Assembly: GCA_041946825.1 (NCBI GenBank)
Contig: JBHGBD010000024.1
Location: forward strand, 1 to 64,000
From: CAZTHM01 sp041946825
GTDB taxonomy: Bacteria > Acidobacteriota > Terriglobia > UBA7540
Length of the DNA stretch: 64,000 bases
Direction: 5' to 3'
Below are positions 58,820-64,000 of this stretch, in pieces. Position 1 is the stretch's first letter; the number at the start of each line of letters is the position of its first letter. The notes under the pieces are model-generated. The model did not search any database. It saw only the letters and a list, made by a program, of their open reading frames with translations, and had not been told where the DNA came from. The position numbers and the translations under genes are program-made.

Positions 58820-58941
58820 TGGCGCGCCTGGAGGGATTCGAACCCCCGACCTTCAGCTTCGAAGGCTGCCGCTCTATCCATCTGAGCTACAGGCGCGAAA
58901 TTCTAGTGTACCGCAATTCTCCCTCAGCGACTACGGCCGCA
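58820..58941. repeat. Direct repeat copy 1 (intact tRNA plus 5' flank)
   Basis: 122 bases covering tRNA-Arg(TCG) with its CCA and ~45 bases of 5' flank (GTGTACCGCAATTCTCCC and following). The same block recurs at 59246-59384, interrupted by two palindromes. The repeats bracket the GIY-YIG gene. Confidence 0.85.
58823..58896 (-). tRNA. tRNA-Arg (TCG anticodon)
   Basis: Intact cloverleaf on the minus strand: acceptor GCGCCTG/CAGGCGC, D arm GCTC-AGATGGATA-GAGC, anticodon loop CTTCGAA (TCG), variable AGGTC, T arm with GGTTCGAATCC, discriminator G, and encoded CCA to 58820. One mismatch at the top of the anticodon stem. Confidence 0.9.
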
Positions 58942-58970
58942 AACCCTGCGATGGCCAGGCTCTGCGGTGT

Positions 58971-59237
58971 CTATCGATCCCAGTCTTGGATTGGTTTCTT
59001 CGCCAGAATCAGTCGCACTTCATCCCGCCCGCGTCCGCTCTTGAGGTAGCGTTCGTGGCGAATCGCTTCCGAGAGTGTGAGGAAGGATTCCTGATGGACC
59101 AGGTCCCAAGGGCCACGATGCTTGGTCGATCGGCTCAGGTCAGAATTGTGCTCCGCAAGTCGTTTGGCTAAATTCGAGGTCAGCCCTGTGTAGAACCGAC
59201 CTGTTGCCCTGCTGCGAATGACGTAAACAGAAAACAT
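58971..59237 (-). CDS. Small GIY-YIG nuclease-domain protein
   Basis: 88 residues from the ATG at 59237. Motif FSVYVIRSRATGRFYTGLTS corresponds to GIY...YIG (here VYV...YTG), with conserved Arg in LAKRLAEHN and a helix ending ERYLKSGRGRDEVRLILAKK (catalytic-type Glu region EAIRHERYLKS). UPF0213/YhbQ-like stand-alone nuclease domain, no DNA-binding extension. Lies between an intact tRNA-Arg gene and a disrupted copy of it, on the same strand as both. Could be a mobile nuclease that inserted at, or duplicated, the tRNA. Confidence 0.85.
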   Translation of the reverse strand: MFSVYVIRSRATGRFYTGLTSNLAKRLAEHNSDLSRSTKHRGPWDLVHQESFLTLSEAIRHERYLKSGRGRDEVRLILAKKPIQDWDR

Positions 59238-59245
59238 CAACGCCC

Positions 59246-59384
59246 TGGCGCGCCTGGAGGTCCGCCGTGGCGGAGAACCCCCGACCTTCAGCTTCGAAGG
59301 TCCGCCGAGGCGGACTCTATCCATCTGAGCTACAGGCGCGAAGTCCCAGTGTACCGCAATTCCCCCTCAGCGACTACGGCCGCA
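59246..59384. pseudogene. Disrupted second copy of tRNA-Arg(TCG) with two palindromic insertions
   Basis: Matches 58820-58941 base for base apart from a few substitutions and two replacements: GATTCG of the T loop became TCCGCCGTGGCGGAG (palindrome at 59261-59274) and CTGCCG of the anticodon stem became TCCGCCGAGGCGGA (59301-59314). The tRNA-like part runs 59249-59339 on the minus strand. Loss of the T-loop TTCGAAT means it cannot be a working tRNA. The 5' flank (GTGTACCGCAATTCCCCC) is also duplicated. Confidence 0.85.
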
Positions 59385-59716
59385 TTCGCCACCCTGGCTG
59401 GGACCGGCCGCGTCTATTCCTCCGAGCTCGCGATTCGGGAGTCGTGACTCGGGACTCGGGGCTAGGGATTCGTTCTCCGAGTTTCGAATTTCCAGTTTCC
59501 AATTTCGAATTTCCAATTTCCGGTTTTCCGTGGTCATGGATCCCTTCCCCCGACTTTTTGGCCCTGTCTCCTTGACACAATGTCCGCAAACCGCCGATTT
59601 CGCGTTTGCGGGCGATTTGAGGCCCCTTCCGGGAGTTCTTAGGCTAGACGTATGGGTCGGGCCGTTTCGGGAGCTCCTCGGGCCGTTTCCGCCGCCTGGC
59701 GGGCTATCCCAAAAGG
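59385..59716. repeat. Low-complexity intergenic repeats
   Basis: 332 bases without a gene. From about 59432 to 59464 the word GGGAGTCGTGACTCGGGACTCGGG is an imperfect GACTCGGG reiteration; from about 59475 to 59522 TTTCGAATTTCCAGTTTCC-like words (GAATTTCCAATTTCC) repeat three to four times. Such homogeneous short repeats are common in this type of genome. Confidence 0.65.
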
Positions 59717-61534
59717 CTAGCCGGGGCTCGGGGCAGGGTGTTCTGGCTGGGGCTGCAGTTTCATCTTGTGAAGCAGCGCCCAGAGGCGGGGATCATTGCG
59801 GACAGGATCCAGGTGCCCAAAGCTCAGGACCATCATCATGTTCTGGTCGCGCTCTTCGACGGCGCGGTCGAACCATTGGAAGGCGGCGTCCAACTCTCCC
59901 AGGCCGTAGTAGACGTGGGCGATGCAGCTCGGAAGAACGTAGTGGGGCGACTGTTGAAGCTTCTCCAGGATGGCGCGCGCTTCGTCCTGACATCCGCAAA
60001 CCCCCAGGGCCAGGCCGAGCCAGCCGAGAAACACTTCCGCTCCCGAGCCCAATTGGGCCGCCTTGCGGTGGCCGGCGATGGCTTGCTCCGCGAAGTCCGG
60101 CCGAACCTCCCCGCGGAGTGACGCTTCGAAGTACTTCTGCCGGTACGTAATCCCCCTGATGAAAGGCGGCCAGCACGAGGCCGGCTCCAGTTCGAGCAGG
60201 ACCCGGGCTGCCTCGATGGCGCGGTCGTAGTCCCGCGCCAGGGCCCACATGATCCCGAACCAGGCGCGCGTGAGGCCGGCCAGCGGATCTAATTCCAAGG
60301 CGCACTGGAGTTCTGCAAGGGCCTCGTCCATGCGATCGTGGGGCATGAGAATTGCGAGGGCATGACGCAACCTTACGAGGGGCGATGTGGGGTTAAGCTC
60401 CAGCGCCCTGGCCATCTCGCGCTCGGCGGCCGGCCAGTTGTAGTCGAGTTGCTTGTGATATTCGGCGAGCACCGCGTGCGCTTCGGCCAGCGCGTCGTCG
60501 AGCTCGACCGCCCGGAGCGCGCAAGGGAAACCCATCGCGTACGCGTCTCTGGGGCGCACGTAACCGAGGTACCCCACCTGCGAGTAAAGGTCGGCCAGGG
60601 CAACGTATGCGAGCGCGAACTCGGGGTCGCGGTGGATGGCCTCCTCGAAGTGCTGACGGGCGCCCGCCGTTGCTTCGGGAGTCATTCGCTCCGCGAGGTA
60701 CCTCCCTTGAATGTACTCGTTGTACGCGGCGAGGTTGGCGGTGGGTTTCCTCTTTCCGCGCGCCAAGGCCAGACGCCCGCGGACTTCGTGAGCGACTCCA
60801 GGAGCTTCGATATGCGCGGCGATCTCCTCGGCAATGCGGGTCCGCAGATCGAAGGCCTCGTGCAGGCCGCATTCGTACCTTCGAGCAAACAGGTGCGTCT
60901 CGTCGCCCGCCCGGACGAATTGCACGGTGATGGTGATGCGATCTCCTTCGCGCCGGACCCCGCCTTCCACCACGTAGTCAACGTTCAGCTCGCGCCCAAT
61001 GCGCGCCACGTCTTTGCGGGCGCCCTTGTAACGCATGGCCGTCGTGCGCGCGATCACCCCGAGACTTTCCGGTGCCAGGGCGGCCAGTTCCGTGATGACC
61101 TCATCCGTCGCCGCGTCGCTGACGTATTCCTGGCCGGCGTCCCCGCTCAGGTTCACGAAGGGAAGCACGAGCAGCCGAGGCTTCCGGGGCGCTCCGGCTC
61201 CGGCCGCCGAAGGCAGTGACGACACATGGCCAATGAACCGGTAGCCGCGCTTGGGCAGCGTCTCGATAAAGCGCGGATGCTCGGCTGAGTCGCCCAGCAC
61301 AGTGCGCAGGCGGGCAATGGCGATGTTCAGGCTGTTGTCGAAGTCCACGAAAACATCGCCGGGCCAAAGCCTCCGGCGCAGGTCTTCGCGGGTGACGACC
61401 TGCCCGGGGTGCTCCAGCAGCGAAGCCAGCACCTGGAAAGCCTGATCGCGCAGGCCCAGCCGGATACCGCGCTTGCGGATCTGGCCGGCAGGGAGATCAA
61501 CCTCGAACCCGTCGAACCGAATGAGGCTGGACAT
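59717..61534 (-). CDS. Winged-helix regulator with TolB-like domain and TPRs
   Basis: 605 residues; ATG at 61534 chosen because it starts the DNA-binding domain. OmpR/CadC-type winged helix (residues ~3-95): RFDGFEVDLPAGQIRKRG, LLEHPGQVVTREDLRRRLWP, ARLRTVLGDSAEHPRFIETL, PKRGYRFIGHV. Residues ~110-260 are a TolB/FlgO-type domain (LLVLPFVNLSGDAGQEYVSD, ADEVITEL-like ATDEVITELAAL, YVVEGGVRREGDRITITVQF). The rest is TPR: YNEYIQGRYLAERM, ALAYVALADLYSQVG, AEAHAVLAEYHKQLDYNWPA, AHVYYGLGELDAAFQWFDRA. No membrane segment, no receiver domain. Typical one-component regulator expanded in Acidobacteriota; target unknown. Confidence 0.9.
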   Translation of the reverse strand: MSSLIRFDGFEVDLPAGQIRKRGIRLGLRDQAFQVLASLLEHPGQVVTREDLRRRLWPGDVFVDFDNSLNIAIARLRTVLGDSAEHPRFIETLPKRGYRFIGHVSSLPSAAGAGAPRKPRLLVLPFVNLSGDAGQEYVSDAATDEVITELAALAPESLGVIARTTAMRYKGARKDVARIGRELNVDYVVEGGVRREGDRITITVQFVRAGDETHLFARRYECGLHEAFDLRTRIAEEIAAHIEAPGVAHEVRGRLALARGKRKPTANLAAYNEYIQGRYLAERMTPEATAGARQHFEEAIHRDPEFALAYVALADLYSQVGYLGYVRPRDAYAMGFPCALRAVELDDALAEAHAVLAEYHKQLDYNWPAAEREMARALELNPTSPLVRLRHALAILMPHDRMDEALAELQCALELDPLAGLTRAWFGIMWALARDYDRAIEAARVLLELEPASCWPPFIRGITYRQKYFEASLRGEVRPDFAEQAIAGHRKAAQLGSGAEVFLGWLGLALGVCGCQDEARAILEKLQQSPHYVLPSCIAHVYYGLGELDAAFQWFDRAVEERDQNMMMVLSFGHLDPVRNDPRLWALLHKMKLQPQPEHPAPSPG

Positions 61535-61771
61535 AGCTCCGCGCGGCGAGGGAGGGTTGACTGCAAAGTACTCTCTCTTGGCGCAGTAGTCAAGTCCCAC
61601 GAACTCACCAGCTTGCGCGGAAAGGAAAATTACAGAGTTAATAAAGCCCGCGTCTATTGCCTCTCCTGAAAAAGTCTGTTCATCATGCCGCGCGAGGTGC
61701 GGGAAGGCTTCGTAATCCAGCCCTGGCGCTGTCGCCCACGGCCGCGTTGGGGATCGAGGGAGGAGGGTCAA

Positions 61772-62635
61772 ATGACCACAAGAAAAGCGGCTTGGTTATT
61801 GGTGTTGATTGCACTGCTCCTTTTCGTGCCGGCTTCGCTCGTCGAGGCAAGAGGAAAAGGCCCCGCCCCCGGACTGGCTTCCGGCGGGGATTCGCCGAAG
61901 GTCTGTTCGCTGGCCACGCTCGAGGGCGCTTATGGATTCTTTGAGCAGGGTACGTATGTGGGCAAGATTGGGCAGTTTCCACCGGGACCATTTCCGGTGG
62001 CGATAGCGGGGAGCATTTCTTACGACGGCGCGGGAAACCTCTCGGGCACATACACGGGGAGTTTTGGCGGTTACATCGCCTCGGCTTCTTTCACCGGTAC
62101 GTATCTCGTAGATCCTGATTGCACCTACTCGGACGAGTTCAGCCCCGGGCCTGGACTGGTCCTGCACACGGCGGGGTCTATTTCCGGCGAGGGGATGTTC
62201 CAGGAAATCCACTACGTTGGCACAGATGCTGGCATCGTCATGTCCGGGACGTCCAGGAAGACACGGCCGGAAGGTTGTTCCTTGGACACTCTGAAAGGCG
62301 ACTACGCTCTCTTCGGCGAAGGTACGGTCAGTCCACAGCTTTTTACCCTGCCCTCTTTTCGAGTCGCCCGCAGCGGGCTGATCAGTTTCGACGGGGCGGG
62401 GAATTTCTCCGGCGAATTAACGGCCAGCGCGAACGGACTGATCGTGCCCAACGTCACGTTTACAGGCACATACACCGTGGAGTCCGACTGCACAACGACC
62501 GCTGAAATCCACAATTCGCTCGGCCAGACGGCCCATGAGTTCGGGGCGATTTCCGGCAACGCGGCGCTCCAGGAGGTACACCTCGTCGTAACCGATCCAC
62601 TCTGGGTCTTCGAGGAAGTCGCGAAGAGGCAATGA
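61772..62635 (+). CDS. Secreted protein with a duplicated ~110-residue beta domain
   Basis: 287 residues; ATG at 61772 behind GAGGGAGGAGGG; signal peptide AAWLLVLIALLLFVPASLVE. Two tandem copies of one domain: copy 1 from CSLATLEGAYGFFEQGTYVG through GSISYDGAGNLSGTYTGSFG and FTGTYLVDPDCTYSDEF to SGTSRKT; copy 2 from CSLDTLKGDYALFGEGTVSP through GLISFDGAGNFSGELTASAN and FTGTYTVESDCTTTAEI. Each copy has two conserved Cys (probable disulphide) and the YDGAGN/FDGAGN turn. Extracellular beta-sandwich or adhesin-like; function unknown. Confidence 0.85.
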   Translation: MTTRKAAWLLVLIALLLFVPASLVEARGKGPAPGLASGGDSPKVCSLATLEGAYGFFEQGTYVGKIGQFPPGPFPVAIAGSISYDGAGNLSGTYTGSFGGYIASASFTGTYLVDPDCTYSDEFSPGPGLVLHTAGSISGEGMFQEIHYVGTDAGIVMSGTSRKTRPEGCSLDTLKGDYALFGEGTVSPQLFTLPSFRVARSGLISFDGAGNFSGELTASANGLIVPNVTFTGTYTVESDCTTTAEIHNSLGQTAHEFGAISGNAALQEVHLVVTDPLWVFEEVAKRQ

Positions 62636-63211
62636 CCGGGCGCCGGGCCGGGCTTGCTCCGCCCACGCGTAAGCAGCCTCGAGGAAGCAACCTCTGCGCG
62701 TAGGACGTTTGCGGCGCGGACGCTGTCCGTGTGAGTTGCGCCCAGGCACGAAGGAAAACGGTTCACGTGCGGGCTTCTGGCGCGCGCAAGCAGGATCGCG
62801 TTCGCGCGGCATCGTCCGGCTGTCTGGCCAAGGGTAGAGTTGCCCCTGCGCAGCCTCCCGCGCGGGCTATCAGCCTTGCGATGCCTCGTCCCTCGCCAGG
62901 CGAGATTGCAGCGTCCAGCAGCGAGCTAAAACGCCATCTACCGACTGGCCGGTAGGCCGCGGCCGGTCGCAACCCCTCTCCCGCCCCGGGGCATATTCGC
63001 GCAAAACGAGCTATCACGGAATTCAGCCCGCCCGCGCGGGAAAAAAGCAACTTCAAGTTGTGTTGGCTCTTTCCCTATTGCATAATCTCGCCACTCCCTG
63101 CGATCGCGCCGCACGTGGGGACGGTTTGGCTCACGCGCGGACGATTGCCCAGGGGTTCCGCTCCTGCCGGCCTCGAAGCCCGGCGGGAAAATCTGAACCA
63201 GGAGGCACGCC
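62636..63211. other. GC-rich intergenic region with small hairpins
   Basis: 576 bases without a convincing gene. Contains CTCGCC-A-GGCGAG at about 62892-62904 and a 10-bp stem (one G-T pair) CGACTGGCCG...CGGCCGGTCG at 62942-62969. Frames in this stretch lack ribosome sites. A structured leader for the next gene or an undetected small RNA is possible. Confidence 0.35.
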
Positions 63212-63673
63212 ATGTCGGACCGCGGCGTCTTTGTCGCAGCTTCGCTCACAGTCGTCCTGATCGTTGCCGGCGCCTTTGCGTTGCCCCAGTTCTTCTTTTT
63301 CGAACTGGCCAAATCCACGATCTTCATCGCCATCGCAGTCCTGGTGTTCTTCGGCGAGGACCGATACACCTACATGCTGGGAATGGTGGCTCCTCCCGTC
63401 TGGTTTTTGGCCGACATCATCGTGGGTGGATTTTTCCAGGACTTTGAAGTCCTGGGCAGTTACCTGACGATGAAGGAGATCGGCCCGCTCGATACCCCCC
63501 TCCACGCGCTGGCTCGCCTGGCGGGCGTGCTACTTGTCATCCTCAGCTATCGCGCCTGGAACAAAGAAGTGACTGAAAAGCTTTTCGGGCGGACCTTTAG
63601 AATCTCACTGGTCGTGTCCATCATCTACGCGGTGGCACTGGCGGTCTGGTACCTGCGCGGCATCGCCGGCTGA
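63212..63673 (+). CDS. Small integral membrane protein
   Basis: 153 residues, AGGAGG before the ATG. Four to five membrane helices: VFVAASLTVVLIVAGAFALP, STIFIAIAVLVFFGED, MVAPPVWFLADIIVGGFFQD, LHALARLAGVLLVILSYRAW, ISLVVSIIYAVALAVWYLRG. Short conserved-looking loop YTYMLGMVAPPVW. No family recognised; many Acidobacteriota carry similar uncharacterised membrane proteins. Stands alone. Confidence 0.75.
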   Translation: MSDRGVFVAASLTVVLIVAGAFALPQFFFFELAKSTIFIAIAVLVFFGEDRYTYMLGMVAPPVWFLADIIVGGFFQDFEVLGSYLTMKEIGPLDTPLHALARLAGVLLVILSYRAWNKEVTEKLFGRTFRISLVVSIIYAVALAVWYLRGIAG

Positions 63674-63967
63674 GGGCAGGCACAGCGGAGGTCCGTGGGC
63701 GTACGGGGGGATTGGCTTCCCGTGGAGGCACCATCGCCAATCGTCGTCACCTCTCCGCCAGTCTGCTGAGCCCGCCAATCCGAAGCTCGCCTGATCGGCT
63801 GGTTCCGAGCACACAACAGAAACAGCGAGGATCACGCTCCTGCGCCCGGGGGTTTTCATAACAGTCTGATACAATGGTCTTAGGGCTTGTGCCTGCTTTT
63901 TCGCTTGCGACACGGCTGGAGTGCAGACATTTTTGGCTGAGCTCAAAGGGGAACGCATCACCATCTC
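63674..63967. other. Intergenic region
   Basis: 294 bases with no gene, terminator or RNA recognised. Probably contains the promoter for whatever follows the right edge. Confidence 0.35.
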
Positions 63968-64000
63968 ATGACCGCAAGCTTGGACAAGTTCCAGAAAATC
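63968..64000 (+). CDS. Possible start of a gene running off the right edge
   Basis: Eleven codons open from an ATG at 63968 (TASLDKFQKI). AAAGGGG lies 17 bases upstream, rather far. Too short to judge. Confidence 0.25.
   Translation, partial: MTASLDKFQKI

Noticed and set aside
1..64000. CRISPR array, rRNA operon, riboswitch or prophage tail module
   Set aside because: No regularly spaced repeats with unique spacers, no rRNA-like sequence, no recognisable riboswitch core and no tail or terminase genes seen in the window.

Overview
The window looks like chromosomal DNA of an uncultured or environmental member of the Acidobacteriota. The evidence is an Oar-type TonB receptor with an N-terminal carboxypeptidase-regulatory domain and no SusD partner, a winged-helix/TolB-like/TPR regulator, many secreted alpha-hairpin glycosidase-like proteins, a membrane-targeted Mo-hydroxylase, high GC, and typical TGTCATTCTGAG...CTCAGGATGACA intergenic repeats. 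The phylum call is an inference from gene style; no rRNA is present.

Layout. (1) 1-4250 is a foreign element of visibly lower GC: a tightly packed minus-strand operon (free-standing FtsH-type peptidase domain, unknown protein, small protein, RepA-like ATPase), a 5' partial gene running off the left edge, and between them a symmetric TGGGAAAA iteron array with an AT-rich stretch that looks like a replication origin. Its right border is marked by half of a tRNA-Arg(TCT) and a frameshifted glycosyltransferase tail (4272-4780). (2) 4835-38005 is a large polysaccharide/sugar-acid utilisation locus: ROK kinase, acetyl-xylan-esterase-like hydrolase, amidohydrolase and glycosidase-like protein on the minus strand; a divergent clan GH-A glycosidase; three copies (two in tandem, one distant) of a 1,060-1,120-residue alpha/alpha-barrel protein; a FadR-type GntR regulator; the TonB receptor; three TPR lipoprotein-like or secreted proteins; a split EamA exporter; an enolase-superfamily dehydratase; a GH127-like protein and an SDR dehydrogenase. 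A perfect palindrome, AATCGATAATCGATT, lies on the GntR promoter and again ahead of the first giant paralog, tying the locus together. (3) 38338-44646 is a TetR-controlled HlyD/double-ATPase/double-permease ABC-2 exporter operon. (4) 44827-47631 is a perR-katG peroxide-defence pair with a PerR box. (5) 47738-50782 has tRNA-His and small secreted or unknown proteins separated by MITE-like repeats. (6) 50785-54549 is a three-subunit molybdenum hydroxylase. (7) 54743-56041 is an HTH plus nucleotidyltransferase pair resembling a toxin-antitoxin system. (8) 56189-58623 holds a BrkB-type membrane protein, a SIS-domain protein and a small XRE regulator. (9) 58820-59384 is an unusual tRNA-Arg(TCG)/GIY-YIG nuclease/broken tRNA copy arrangement, the broken copy carrying two 14-bp palindromic insertions. 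(10) 59717-64000 holds a wHTH-TPR regulator, a secreted duplicated-domain protein and a small membrane protein.

The likely logic of region 2 is extracellular attack on a branched (perhaps acetylated and uronate-bearing) glycan, uptake through the TonB receptor, sugar phosphorylation by the ROK kinase and sugar-acid catabolism by the dehydratase/dehydrogenase, under a GntR repressor sensing an intermediate. The substrate cannot be read from the sequence.
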